Shown: in pieces, positions 9,007-17,265 of the stretch
Numbering within the stretch: the first letter of the stretch is position 1
Layout of the letters: every line of letters starts with the position of its first letter
Origin: an uncultured Lachnospiraceae bacterium
GTDB lineage: Bacteria > Bacillota > Clostridia > Lachnospirales > Lachnospiraceae
Length of the DNA stretch: 64,000 nt
Reading direction: 5' to 3'
Assembly: GCA_947037115.1 (NCBI GenBank)
Contig: CAMQTN010000001.1
Location: 1-64,000, forward strand
Notes under the pieces: generated by a model
The model's database searches: none
Told to the model about the DNA's origin: nothing
Seen by the model: the letters and a program-made list of their open reading frames with translations, nothing else
Made by a program: the position numbers and the translations under genes

Positions 9007-9879
9007 ATGGCGTTATTTCAGATCAGCAACAGCAAAATTACAATACAGGTGGACAGTCTGGGGGCGGAGCTTAAGTCCTTAAAGAGTGTGCCGGACAGCA
9101 GGGAATATATGTGGCACGGTGATCCGGCTTACTGGGGACGGACTTCGCCGGTGCTGTTTCCCATTGTGGGCGGCCTCAGGGACGGTATATTCCGAGTGGA
9201 CAATCAGGCCTATTCCATGGGACAGCACGGTTTTGCCAGAGACATGGAGTTTCAGTTGAAAAGTCAGGTGGCTTCGGAGATATGGTTTACGTTAAGCTCT
9301 GATGAAGAGACGCTGAAGAAGTACCCATATCCGTTTTTACTGGAAATCGGATATGAGCTTGTGGAGCGCACAGTGATAGTAAAATGGAGGGTGGGCAGTC
9401 AGGGAAAGGAACCCATCTGGTTTTCCATAGGAGGGCATCCGGCGTTTCTGTGCCCCATTGATCCGGGTACAGATCAGACCCAGTACAGGCTGGTTTTTGA
9501 CACGAAGGAAAGCATTGAGTCCTCCTGCATTGAGGGCGGTCTTTTGGGAAAGACGAAGAAGACATATGCACTGCGGGACGGGATTCTGCCGGTTACCGCG
9601 GATCTCTTTGACGGGGATGCGTTGGTCATAGAGGGAGATCAGGCCCACAGCGTTTCGCTGGCGGGACCGAACGGGAAACCTTATCTGACAGTGGAGTTTG
9701 ACGCGCCTTTGTTCGGCGTCTGGTCACCGCCGAAGAAGAAGGCGCCGTTTATCTGCATTGAGCCATGGTATGGGCGGTGCGACAGTGTGGATTATATGGG
9801 AGATTTTAAGGAGCGGGAGTGGACACAGGAACTTTCGGGAGGCGTTTTCGAGGCGGCCTACCGTATCACCATCGCGTGA
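9007..9879 (+). CDS. Aldose 1-epimerase family protein
   Basis: A galactose-mutarotase-like beta-sandwich protein of the LacX/YeaD branch, 290 residues. Family features seen: SPVLFPIVGGLRDG near residue 47, QHGFARD near 78, GGHPAF at 142-147, and the carboxylate-bearing strand TVEFDAPLFGVWSP near 229. Members interconvert sugar anomers or act on phosphorylated sugars. AGGAGGAAGCT precedes the ATG. It lies 22 bases before an ABC transporter gene and may be cotranscribed, though no functional link is evident. Confidence 0.83.
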   Translation: MALFQISNSKITIQVDSLGAELKSLKSVPDSREYMWHGDPAYWGRTSPVLFPIVGGLRDGIFRVDNQAYSMGQHGFARDMEFQLKSQVASEIWFTLSSDEETLKKYPYPFLLEIGYELVERTVIVKWRVGSQGKEPIWFSIGGHPAFLCPIDPGTDQTQYRLVFDTKESIESSCIEGGLLGKTKKTYALRDGILPVTADLFDGDALVIEGDQAHSVSLAGPNGKPYLTVEFDAPLFGVWSPPKKKAPFICIEPWYGRCDSVDYMGDFKEREWTQELSGGVFEAAYRITIA

Positions 9880-9901
9880 GCATACAAAAGGGAGGAAAAA
9901 C

Positions 9902-10606
9902 ATGGACATGGCGCCGATTGTGCAGTGTATGGGTCTGACAAAGACCTACGGAAGAAAAATAGCCTTAAACCAGATTTATCTGAATCTGGAACGGGGCAGG
10001 ATTATCGGGCTTCTGGGCCCAAACGGCAGCGGGAAAACCACGCTGATTAAGATTATGAACGGGCTCCTGCGGCCTACGGCAGGAGAAGTCCTGATTAATG
10101 GGCAGCGTCCGGGGATCGATACGAAGCTGCGGATCTCCTATCTGCCGGAGAGAACCTATCTGCATCCGGGCATGAAAGTGATCGAGATGGTGCAGTATTT
10201 TCAGGATTTCTACCCGGATTTCAGGATAGACAGGGCCTATGATATGCTGGCAAGGCTTCAGATTCCGCCTCAGGAGAGACTCAAAAACCTCTCAAAGGGG
10301 ACTAAGGAGAAAGTACAGCTTATTCTGGTGATGAGCAGGGATGCAGACCTGTATATTCTGGATGAGCCCATTGCCGGCGTGGACCCCGCGTCCAGGGATT
10401 ATATTTTAAATACCATTGTGAGCAACTATAACCGGAACGGATCAATTCTGCTTTCTACCCACCTGATCTCGGATGTGGAAAATGTGCTGGACGAGGTGGT
10501 GTTTATCAAATACGGAAATATCGTTTTACAGGCGGGAGCCGAGCAGATCAGGCGCAACGAGCATAAGTCTGTGGATCAGTTTTTCAGGGAGGTGTTCGCA
10601 TGTTAG
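9902..10606 (+). CDS. ABC transporter ATP-binding protein
   Basis: The 234-residue nucleotide-binding subunit of an exporter-type ABC system. Walker A GPNGSGKTT is at 39-47, the signature loop is the variant LSKGTKEKV at 130-138, Walker B LYILDEP is at 150-156, and the switch histidine is in LLSTHLISDVE. The start is the ATG at 9902 with GGGAGGAAAAA before it. The frame stays open upstream into the epimerase gene, but that part has no family similarity. It overlaps its permease partner by seven bases. The organisation resembles GntR-linked ABC-2 pairs, though no GntR gene is present here. Confidence 0.9.
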   Translation: MDMAPIVQCMGLTKTYGRKIALNQIYLNLERGRIIGLLGPNGSGKTTLIKIMNGLLRPTAGEVLINGQRPGIDTKLRISYLPERTYLHPGMKVIEMVQYFQDFYPDFRIDRAYDMLARLQIPPQERLKNLSKGTKEKVQLILVMSRDADLYILDEPIAGVDPASRDYILNTIVSNYNRNGSILLSTHLISDVENVLDEVVFIKYGNIVLQAGAEQIRRNEHKSVDQFFREVFAC

Positions 10607-11397
10607 GAAAATTGATGAAATACGAGTGGAAAGCCACATGGAAGCTGCTTCTTGCGGCCAATCTTCTGACGGTGGTTATGACTGTGCTGGCGGTGTGCAT
10701 GGTGAATGTGATGAGGGATTCAGGCGATTACGGCATGGTGGATTTTGTGGCGGTTATGGTGATCCTCACCTATGTGCTGAGCATGTTTGCGGTGTATGTG
10801 GGCACGGCAATCTATCTGATCCATCGTTTTTACACATCCACTTACGGGGACCAGGGTTATCTTCTGCATACCCTGCCGGTGGATACCCACCATATCATTA
10901 TCGCCAAGACTCTTGTCAGCGCCATATGGGTGGGAATCAGCGTGGTGCTGATCTACCTTTCCGTTGTTATATTGTTTGCGTCATCTGAGGATGTCTTTTT
11001 CTCCATGATGGAGGGAATGATGGAGACCATTGAATTTCTGAGCGGAGAGGAGATCAGGGTCTTTAGCATGATAATGACTTTGGTGGCGGGGGTCTTTTCC
11101 ATATTTGCAAGAGTGCTTAAAATAGGAGCCTGTATTTCTCTGGGACAGCTTTCTTCCAACCACAAACTGATGGTATCTTTTGCATGGTATGTGGGAATCT
11201 ATTTGGTAGGTTGTATGCTCCAGGGGATGTATTATGCTTTCCGGTGGGCGCTTTATAGCCAGAGCTCCCATCAGGTGGATTATTTACCCTATTTTAATAA
11301 TCAGTGGGAGACAACCTTGCTTGCGGGAATTATAAGCTGTGTGGTGTTTTATATACTCACCTGGTATGTGATGAGCAGAAAGTTAAATCTTGATTAG
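10600..11397 (+). CDS. ABC transporter permease (ABC-2 type)
   Basis: A 265-residue integral membrane protein with about six hydrophobic segments: near residues 16-34, 45-70, 100-125, 148-168, 185-210 and 235-255. It is translationally coupled to the ATPase (the ATG lies inside the last codons of the preceding gene), so the two form one transporter. The large loop around residues 128-145, rich in Met and Glu, is unusual. The substrate is unknown. Confidence 0.8.
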   Translation: MLGKLMKYEWKATWKLLLAANLLTVVMTVLAVCMVNVMRDSGDYGMVDFVAVMVILTYVLSMFAVYVGTAIYLIHRFYTSTYGDQGYLLHTLPVDTHHIIIAKTLVSAIWVGISVVLIYLSVVILFASSEDVFFSMMEGMMETIEFLSGEEIRVFSMIMTLVAGVFSIFARVLKIGACISLGQLSSNHKLMVSFAWYVGIYLVGCMLQGMYYAFRWALYSQSSHQVDYLPYFNNQWETTLLAGIISCVVFYILTWYVMSRKLNLD

Positions 11398-11437
11398 TGG
11401 GAGAAGTTTGTGAAAAATAGAAAGGAAGGATGCAGTA

Positions 11438-12562
11438 ATGACAAAGATTGATATTTTTTCCGGATTTCTGGGAGCCGGAAAAACCACGCTGATCGGAAAG
11501 CTCCTAAAGGAGGCGCTTGCCGGTACGAAGGTGGTGCTGATAGAGAATGAATTTGGCGAGATCGGTATCGACGGCGGTTTCCTGCAGGAGTCGGGTATTG
11601 AGATTAAGGAGATGAATTCCGGCTGTATCTGCTGCTCTCTGGTGGGTGATTTCGGGGCGTCGTTAAAGGAAGTGTTCGATACCTACGAGCCGGAACGGAT
11701 TTTGATCGAGCCTTCGGGTGTGGGAAAACTTTCGGACGTCATGAAGGCGGTACAGGAGGCCATGACTGACAGGGATGTGCAGCTTAACAGCGCGGTTGCA
11801 GTGGTGGACGCCTGCAAGTGCAGGATGTATATTAAGAATTTCGGTGAATTTTTTGTCAACCAGATCGAGCATGCGGGTACGATTGTGCTGAGCAGGACAG
11901 ACAAGCTGAGCGAGGAGAAGATTTCAGCCTGTGTGGAAATGATCCGGGAGCATAATGCAAAGGCAACCATCGTCACGACGCCATGGGATGCGCTGGAGGG
12001 CAAAGATATTTTGGAGACGATAGAGGGCGCCGGCGATCTGGAGGCGGAACTGATGCGGGAAGTGATGGAGATGCATGACGGGCATGACCACGATCATGAG
12101 GGACATCATCACGGGCATGCGTGCTGCCACCATGGCCATGAGGAGCATGAGCATCATCATGAGCACGAGCATGGGCATCATGAGCACGAACATGGCCATG
12201 AGGAGCATGGACATCATCATGACCACGGCCATGATCACGATTGCTGTCACCATGACCATGAGGGGCATCATCACCACCACCATGCGGATGAGGTATTTAC
12301 AACCTGGGGGATGGAGACGCCGGCTGTCTATACCAGAGAGGAGATCGGCCATATTCTGCAGGAGCTGGATAAAGAAGAGGAATACGGTCTGGTGCTTCGC
12401 GCCAAGGGTATGGTGGAAAATGCGGACGGCGGCTGGATTTATTTTGACTATGTGCCGCAGGAGAGTAATGTCAGGGATGGTAAGCCCGTTGTGACGGGCA
12501 AATTCTGTGTGATCGGCGCAGGTTTAAAGGAAGATAAGCTGGCTGAGCTCTTTCGCAGTTAA
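11438..12562 (+). CDS. COG0523 (CobW/ZigA-type) GTPase with long His-rich tract
   Basis: A G3E-family metallochaperone GTPase, 374 residues. Walker A lies in GFLGAGKTTL at 9-18, the diagnostic CICC metal motif is at 63-66 after NSG, the G4-like motif SRTD is at 152-155, and the CobW C-terminal domain runs from about 285. Residues 212-282 form a tract with roughly half histidine, mixed with Asp, Glu, Gly and two Cys pairs, clearly built to bind metal. Family knowledge suggests delivery of zinc (or Co/Ni/Fe) to client proteins, often under metal shortage. The next gene is a second, divergent COG0523 protein 18 bases on, so the two probably act together. Confidence 0.9.
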   Translation: MTKIDIFSGFLGAGKTTLIGKLLKEALAGTKVVLIENEFGEIGIDGGFLQESGIEIKEMNSGCICCSLVGDFGASLKEVFDTYEPERILIEPSGVGKLSDVMKAVQEAMTDRDVQLNSAVAVVDACKCRMYIKNFGEFFVNQIEHAGTIVLSRTDKLSEEKISACVEMIREHNAKATIVTTPWDALEGKDILETIEGAGDLEAELMREVMEMHDGHDHDHEGHHHGHACCHHGHEEHEHHHEHEHGHHEHEHGHEEHGHHHDHGHDHDCCHHDHEGHHHHHHADEVFTTWGMETPAVYTREEIGHILQELDKEEEYGLVLRAKGMVENADGGWIYFDYVPQESNVRDGKPVVTGKFCVIGAGLKEDKLAELFRS

Positions 12563-12580
12563 CAGAAGGGAGAGACGGAT

Positions 12581-13510
12581 ATGAAACCGGTCTATATGAT
12601 CAACGGCTTTTTGGAGAGCGGCAAGACGGAATTTATCACGTATACACTGGCGCAGCCTTACTTTCAGGTGCGCGGAAAGACGCTTCTCATTCTCTGCGAG
12701 GAGGGGGAGAACGAGTATGATCCGATGCTCTTAAAACAGAGCCGCACCGTGCTGGAGGTGATCGACGATGAGGAAGCGTTTGTCCCTGCCAGACTGATCG
12801 AACTGGAAAAAAAGCATAAGCCGGAGCGCATTATCATTGAATACAACGGCATGTGGAATTACAAGGAGATGAAACTCCCCTGGCACTGGAAGATCGAACA
12901 GCAGATTACCACGATTGACGCTTCCACCTTTCCCATGTATTTCACGAATATGAAGTCCCTGCTCGCAGAGCAGATCAGGAAGTCGGAGCTGATCATCTTT
13001 AACCGCTGTGACGGAGTGGAGGATCTTGGAAGTTATAAACGGAATGTGAAGGCGATCAATCCAAAGGCAGAGATTGTTTTTGAGGATGCCAACGGCGAGA
13101 TCAACGAGATTATGGAGGAGGATCTTCCTTACGACCTGAAGGCGCCGGTGATTGAATTAGATAACGAGGGTTATGGAATCTGGTATCTGGATTCCATGGA
13201 TCATCTGGAGCGCTATGAAGGAAAGACGATCTCCTTTGTGGGAATGGTACTGAAACCAGAACAGTTTCCGCAGGGGTATTTTGTGCCGGGCCGCATGGCC
13301 ATGACCTGTTGTGCAGAGGATATGGCCTTTTTGGGATACGCATGTGCATACGAGGGGACAAATTCGCTGGAGAACCAACAGTGGGTAAAGGTTACGGCCC
13401 GGGTGGAGAAAGCGTATTTTGAACAGTATCAGGGCGAGGGTCCGGTACTGCATGCCCTCAGTGTGGAGCAGACGAAGGCTCCGAAAGAAGAAATCATCAG
13501 TTTTATGTGA
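12581..13510 (+). CDS. COG0523-like GTPase fused to a YcgQ/DUF1980-like C-terminal domain
   Basis: A 309-residue protein. The N-terminal half has a P-loop GFLESGKT at 9-16 and a G4-like NRCD at 141-144, but lacks the CxCC metal motif of classical COG0523 proteins. The EPSG segment is replaced by EYNG. Residues about 205-300 resemble the C-terminal domain of TIGR03943/YcgQ proteins: a GKTISFVGMV strand, then PGRMAMTCCAEDMAFLGYA with a Cys-Cys pair at 243-244, then WVKVTARVE. YcgQ-type genes elsewhere lie next to CobW-type GTPases; here the two appear joined. A role in metal allocation is inferred from this and from the neighbour. Confidence 0.72.
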   Translation: MKPVYMINGFLESGKTEFITYTLAQPYFQVRGKTLLILCEEGENEYDPMLLKQSRTVLEVIDDEEAFVPARLIELEKKHKPERIIIEYNGMWNYKEMKLPWHWKIEQQITTIDASTFPMYFTNMKSLLAEQIRKSELIIFNRCDGVEDLGSYKRNVKAINPKAEIVFEDANGEINEIMEEDLPYDLKAPVIELDNEGYGIWYLDSMDHLERYEGKTISFVGMVLKPEQFPQGYFVPGRMAMTCCAEDMAFLGYACAYEGTNSLENQQWVKVTARVEKAYFEQYQGEGPVLHALSVEQTKAPKEEIISFM

Positions 13511-13524
13511 GGAGTTATCATTTT

Positions 13525-14454
13525 ATGTTTGGCTATAATGGAGTGCAGTGGCTCTTTTTGTTTTATTTCTATTGTTTTGCGGGTTGGTGTTTTGAATCGG
13601 TTTATGTGTCGCTGAAGTCGAAAAAGTGGGTGAACAGGGGCTTTATGAGAGGCCCCTTTCTGACGCTGTACGGCAGCGGCGCAATCATGATGCTGGTGGT
13701 CTCCAGACCCTTTGCTGACGATATCCTGCTGACGTATATAGCCGGTGTGGTCGGTGCGACGGCGCTGGAATATGTGACGGGGGTTGCCATGGAAACACTC
13801 TTCCAGGTGAGATATTGGGATTACTCACAGCGGCTTCTCAACTTTCAGGGGCATATCTGCCTGAGGTCTTCGGTGACATGGGGGTTTTTTACGGTTCTGA
13901 TGACCAGAGTGATACACCGGCCCATTGAAAAAATGATGTATATGATACCGGGACAGGTGTTATATTATACGACGGTAATTCTCACCGTCTACATCGTAGC
14001 TGATTTTACACTGTCTTTCAAAGCGGCGCTGGATCTGCGCGATATTCTGGTAAAGATCATGAGGGCCAGAGAGGAACTGGAGCGCATGCAAAAGCGTCTG
14101 GATGTGTTTGTTGCGTTCAACAACGATGAGAAGGAGCAGAGACGGATGGACAGGGGAGAGCGCAGGGAACTTTGGGTAAACGAACTTTCAGCCAGTCTGG
14201 AACAGCGCTTTGCAACAATAAAGGAAGCGCTTTTGAGCCGGCCTTCCGCTTACGGAGAGAGCGCTAAAGAGGAGATTGCTGAACTTCGCGGCAAATTCAG
14301 CCTCTACAGAGAAAGGGACAAAGGAATCGGGCGTCTGGATTTCTTTAAGCGTGATATGATTCTCAACAACCCCACCATGCGCTCGCAGGCCTATGAGAGC
14401 GCCTTTGAAGAGCTGAAGGAGATGGCAAACGACAAGGAGGGGAAAGATCCATAG
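13525..14454 (+). CDS. Multi-pass membrane protein, putative ABC-transporter type IV (CmpB, PF06541) family
   Basis: About 309 residues. The first 160 hold four to five membrane segments with family hallmarks: FAGWCFESVYVS near residue 17, NRGFMRGPF near 35, and EYVTGVAMETLF around 80-90. The last 140 residues are charged and probably coiled coil. The function of this family is unproven despite its name. I placed the start at ATG 13525, with GGAG ten bases upstream. An in-frame GTG at 13507 overlaps the preceding stop and is possible. Tight spacing puts it in the COG0523 operon. Confidence 0.72.
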   Translation: MFGYNGVQWLFLFYFYCFAGWCFESVYVSLKSKKWVNRGFMRGPFLTLYGSGAIMMLVVSRPFADDILLTYIAGVVGATALEYVTGVAMETLFQVRYWDYSQRLLNFQGHICLRSSVTWGFFTVLMTRVIHRPIEKMMYMIPGQVLYYTTVILTVYIVADFTLSFKAALDLRDILVKIMRAREELERMQKRLDVFVAFNNDEKEQRRMDRGERRELWVNELSASLEQRFATIKEALLSRPSAYGESAKEEIAELRGKFSLYRERDKGIGRLDFFKRDMILNNPTMRSQAYESAFEELKEMANDKEGKDP

Positions 14455-14460
14455 CCGGAA

Positions 14461-15291
14461 TTATTCGTCCCCCAGCGTAATATAGCGCGTTGTTTCCCGT
14501 TTGCCGGCAAGGATGGAGTCGAGCAGTTGGTTTTCCATCAGTTCCAGATTCCGTGCCTTTTTGCGCAACAGAGCCAGAAATTTGTTGTAGAGCCAGAAGG
14601 AGTAAACCAGAATGTTATTCGCCCTGCCAAGCTTGGCTTTTGTGGTGTGCATGTAGTGGCGGCCGCCGATGATGGTCGCTTTTCCGGCCCGGATATAACG
14701 GATCAGTTCTGTCTCATTGGAAATGTCTTCCTGAAGTATGGTGTATCCGAAACCGGCGCAGTCCTCCTTGTGGGAGTCACTGCCGCCAAAGCAGGGAAGA
14801 TTATATTTTTCTGCAAGCGCCATGGCGCACATGTTGGAATCCGCGTCCTCGCATGCATTGTAACCTTCGACAAAGTCGAATTTGCGGTAGATGGTTTCGT
14901 TGAGTTTGGTCCGCAGTGTACTACAGACGCTCAAAAAGCGCTCTCCGCAGGGATGGGCGGGGCCCAGAATACCGCCGTAAAAATGAACGATCTCTATGAG
15001 AAGAAGGAGGGGCAGCCCTCTCAGTTCCAGAATTGGCAGATTGACGCCGGTTGGCATGATGATAAGCATGTGGCCGGCGTTTATTGTGTCGTATTCGATT
15101 CCCTTCAGGACAATAAAGTCGTCCGGTTTCTCTTTCAGCTTTTTATAATAGCGGTAGGCTTTGTAGGAGTTATGGTCGGTGATGAGCATTCCCTGATAGC
15201 CTTTCTGTTTTAACAGGGAAATATTTTCCAATAATTCCAGTTTCCCGTCTGGAGATCCTTCTTTCGTGTGGCAGTGCATGTCCAGTTTCAT
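14461..15291 (-). CDS. PHP-domain metal-dependent phosphoesterase
   Basis: A 276-residue PHP protein. Metal ligands visible: His6 and His8 in MHCHTKEG, Asp39-His40 in ITDHNS, a later HPCGER, and GGSDSHKE near the end of the domain. Related proteins hydrolyse phosphoesters such as nucleoside 3',5'-bisphosphates or histidinol phosphate; the substrate here is not assignable. It is the only minus-strand gene in the first 35 kb and converges with the previous operon, only six bases apart. AGAGGA lies before the start on its own strand. Confidence 0.82.
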   Translation of the reverse strand: MKLDMHCHTKEGSPDGKLELLENISLLKQKGYQGMLITDHNSYKAYRYYKKLKEKPDDFIVLKGIEYDTINAGHMLIIMPTGVNLPILELRGLPLLLLIEIVHFYGGILGPAHPCGERFLSVCSTLRTKLNETIYRKFDFVEGYNACEDADSNMCAMALAEKYNLPCFGGSDSHKEDCAGFGYTILQEDISNETELIRYIRAGKATIIGGRHYMHTTKAKLGRANNILVYSFWLYNKFLALLRKKARNLELMENQLLDSILAGKRETTRYITLGDE

Positions 15292-15395
15292 AGCGATTCC
15301 TCTTTTACCCTTTTACCGTTTTTCCCTATCTATTCTACCCTTTTTTTTCGGGAAATGCCACTGGTTTTTTCAGGATATTCGAGTGTGTTTGAATC

Positions 15396-15442
15396 CGAGT
15401 TTGCCACAGGCAAATCTCGTAATTGAGCGAAGCTCAATTTTT
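15396..15442. repeat. Two adjacent hairpins upstream of the spoIIIA operon
   Basis: The first hairpin, 15396-15419, pairs CGAGTTTGCC with GGCAAA-t-CTCG (one bulged T). The second, 15421-15439, pairs AATTGAGC with GCTCAATT around a GAA loop, followed by TTT. Together they could terminate stray transcription toward the spoIIIA promoter. The paired-hairpin layout recalls elements at 17172 and 52582. The rest of the 207-base gap shows only a possible sigma-E promoter. Confidence 0.55.
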
Positions 15443-15446
15443 GCAA

Positions 15447-15474
15447 GCATAACTTGGACAAAGCTTCATATATT
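15447..15474 (+). promoter_or_regulatory. Possible sigma-E promoter of the spoIIIA operon
   Basis: GCATAAC at 15447-15453 fits a sigma-E -35 loosely, and CATATATT at 15467-15474 matches six of eight bases of the CATACAAT-type -10. The spacer is 13 bases. In B. subtilis spoIIIA is transcribed by sigma-E in the mother cell, so a site here is expected. The match is by eye and imperfect. Confidence 0.42.
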
Positions 15475-15498
15475 GTAATGAGATAAGGGGGAATGTGA

Positions 15499-16446
15499 AT
15501 GCGTCCGGAGGAAGTTCTTTGTCTGTTTCCCGACGGGATCAGGTACAGATGGCGTGAGGTGGCAGAGCAGGCGGAAAAACTACAGGAAATCAGATTACGA
15601 GCCGGAATGCCGCTGTCTGTATGGATCGGGAATCGGGAGCGTTTTGTGGACACGCAGGGACGGATTGTGGACAGGCCGGAAAAAGCCGCAAGGGCAGCGT
15701 CCGGGGAGCTGGAGGACTTGTTAAAGCATTTGTGCCGCTACTCCGTCTATGCCTTTGCAGATGAGATAAGGCAGGGATTTTTGACGGTACAGGGAGGACA
15801 TCGGATAGGGGTGGCAGGACAGGTCATACTGGACGGGGACGGCCGAATTAAAAATATGAAATACATACGTTATTTAAATATCCGCATTGCCCATCAGGTG
15901 AGAGGTGCAGCCGATCCGGTGATACCCTGTATTTTCGAGAATGGAAAAGTGTTAAATACACTTTTAATTTCTCCGCCGGGAGGAGGAAAAACAACGATGC
16001 TCCGGGATATGATCAGACAGGTATCAGAGGGAACGGCATACGGAGAAGGTGTCAATGTGAGCGTTGTGGATGAAAGGTCGGAGATTGCCGGATCTTATCT
16101 TGGGGTTTCCCAGAACGATGTGGGGATCCGCACGGATGTGCTGGACGGCTGTCCCAAAGTGGAGGGTATGATGCTGCTAATCCGTTCCATGGCTCCGCAG
16201 GTTCTGGCGGTGGATGAGCTGGGAAGCATCGAAGACGTACAGGCGCTGCAGATGGCCAGCGGCTGCGGGTGCCGGCTTCTGGCCACCGTGCACGGCAGCT
16301 CTCTGGATGAGGTGCGTCATAAAAATTATATGCGTTATGTAATAGAAGAGAGACTGTTTGAACGGTATGTGACGCTTGACAGAAGAATGGGGATATGCAG
16401 AGTCACAGGGGTTTTTGACGGGGAAGGGAAACCATGTATAAGCTGA
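15499..16446 (+). CDS. spoIIIAA: Stage III sporulation protein AA (ATPase)
   Basis: The secretion-type ATPase of the SpoIIIA-SpoIIQ channel, acting in the mother cell during engulfment. Of its 315 residues, PPGGGKTT at about 158-165 is Walker A and LAVDELG near 234 is Walker B. The N-terminal domain contains RQGFLTVQGGHRIGVAGQ, conserved in SpoIIIAA. It starts at ATG 15499 with AAGGGGGAA upstream. It overlaps spoIIIAB by 13 bases and heads the eight-gene operon. Confidence 0.96.
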   Translation: MRPEEVLCLFPDGIRYRWREVAEQAEKLQEIRLRAGMPLSVWIGNRERFVDTQGRIVDRPEKAARAASGELEDLLKHLCRYSVYAFADEIRQGFLTVQGGHRIGVAGQVILDGDGRIKNMKYIRYLNIRIAHQVRGAADPVIPCIFENGKVLNTLLISPPGGGKTTMLRDMIRQVSEGTAYGEGVNVSVVDERSEIAGSYLGVSQNDVGIRTDVLDGCPKVEGMMLLIRSMAPQVLAVDELGSIEDVQALQMASGCGCRLLATVHGSSLDEVRHKNYMRYVIEERLFERYVTLDRRMGICRVTGVFDGEGKPCIS

Positions 16447-16952
16447 TAGGCATTCTATGTATTCTGGCCGGATGTGCCGGATGGGGGAGCGCAAAGGCCG
16501 GTCAGGAGAAGGAAAGAGTCAGGCATTTGCGGACGCTGTTTCATATTATGGGGCAGATGCGGAGTGAAATTTCATATGGGAAGCATACTTTGCCGGAGAT
16601 CTGCCTGCTTCTCTCAGAATTAAATGACGATTGCTATCATTCCTGCTTTGTCAGGATTTATGAGCGGACAAGGGAGGAGAAGGGCGGGGATTTTCCGGAG
16701 GTGTGGGAGGCTGAGGTGCAGGCCTGTCTGAAACAGCTTCCACTGCGGGAGGACGAGCGGGAGACAGTGGCAGAACTTCCGAAAACACTGAGCTTTCAGG
16801 AGGAGGGCGGTCAGTCCGGACGGATCGGCCTGGCGGAGGCATTTCTGGAAGGCAGATACAGACAGGCAGAGGAAACCTGTGAGAACAGATCAAAAATGAT
16901 ACGCAGTGTCAGTATTTTGACAGGGCTGCTCCTGACAATTCTGCTGCTGTGA
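16434..16952 (+). CDS. spoIIIAB: Stage III sporulation protein AB
   Basis: 172 residues with a hydrophobic N-terminal anchor (about 4-20), a cytoplasmic helical middle and a C-terminal membrane helix (about 155-171), as in SpoIIIAB/GspF-like proteins. The segment LRTLFHIMGQMRSEISYGKH near residues 35-54 is typical of the family. It lies second in the operon, overlapping spoIIIAA. It is a presumed inner-membrane platform part of the channel. Confidence 0.93.
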   Translation: MYKLIGILCILAGCAGWGSAKAGQEKERVRHLRTLFHIMGQMRSEISYGKHTLPEICLLLSELNDDCYHSCFVRIYERTREEKGGDFPEVWEAEVQACLKQLPLREDERETVAELPKTLSFQEEGGQSGRIGLAEAFLEGRYRQAEETCENRSKMIRSVSILTGLLLTILLL

Positions 16953-16973
16953 TGGAAACGACAGGGAGGAAGG

Positions 16974-17168
16974 ATGAGCGTAAGTCTGATTTTCAAGATA
17001 GCGGCGGTCGGTATCTTGGTCACAATATTAAATCAGGTTTTAAAACATAGCGGAAGGGAAGAACATGCCTTTTTAATCAGTCTCGCAGGGTTAATTCTTG
17101 TTTTAACCTGGATAGTTCCTTACATATACGATCTGTTTGTGATGATGCAGCAGCTGTTCGAACTGTGA
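16974..17168 (+). CDS. spoIIIAC: Stage III sporulation protein AC
   Basis: A 64-residue protein with two membrane helices (about 4-21 and 34-56). ILNQVLKHSGREEHAFLISL in the loop is highly characteristic of SpoIIIAC. GGGAGGAAGG precedes the ATG. It is a structural part of the mother-cell side of the feeding channel. Confidence 0.94.
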   Translation: MSVSLIFKIAAVGILVTILNQVLKHSGREEHAFLISLAGLILVLTWIVPYIYDLFVMMQQLFEL

Positions 17169-17171
17169 CTT

Positions 17172-17250
17172 GATTGAATCTGAGATTCAATCCCGGGCAC
17201 TGTTTCGCAGGCCCGGTGGGTTTTGTAAACCGCTGTTTCGCAGGCCCGGT
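17172..17250. repeat. Palindromic intergenic element with an 18-bp direct repeat
   Basis: Fills the 97-base gap between spoIIIAC and spoIIIAD. GATTGAATC (17172-17180) pairs with GATTCAATC (17184-17192). CCGGGC (17193-17198) pairs with GCCCGG (17211-17216). The 18-mer CTGTTTCGCAGGCCCGGT occurs at 17200-17217 and again at 17233-17250. The TTCAATC plus CGGGcACTGT layout recurs between gmk and rpoZ, suggesting a dispersed repeat family. The element ends just before the spoIIIAD ribosome site. Confidence 0.75.
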
Positions 17251-17265
17251 AAGGAGGAAGAGTAT

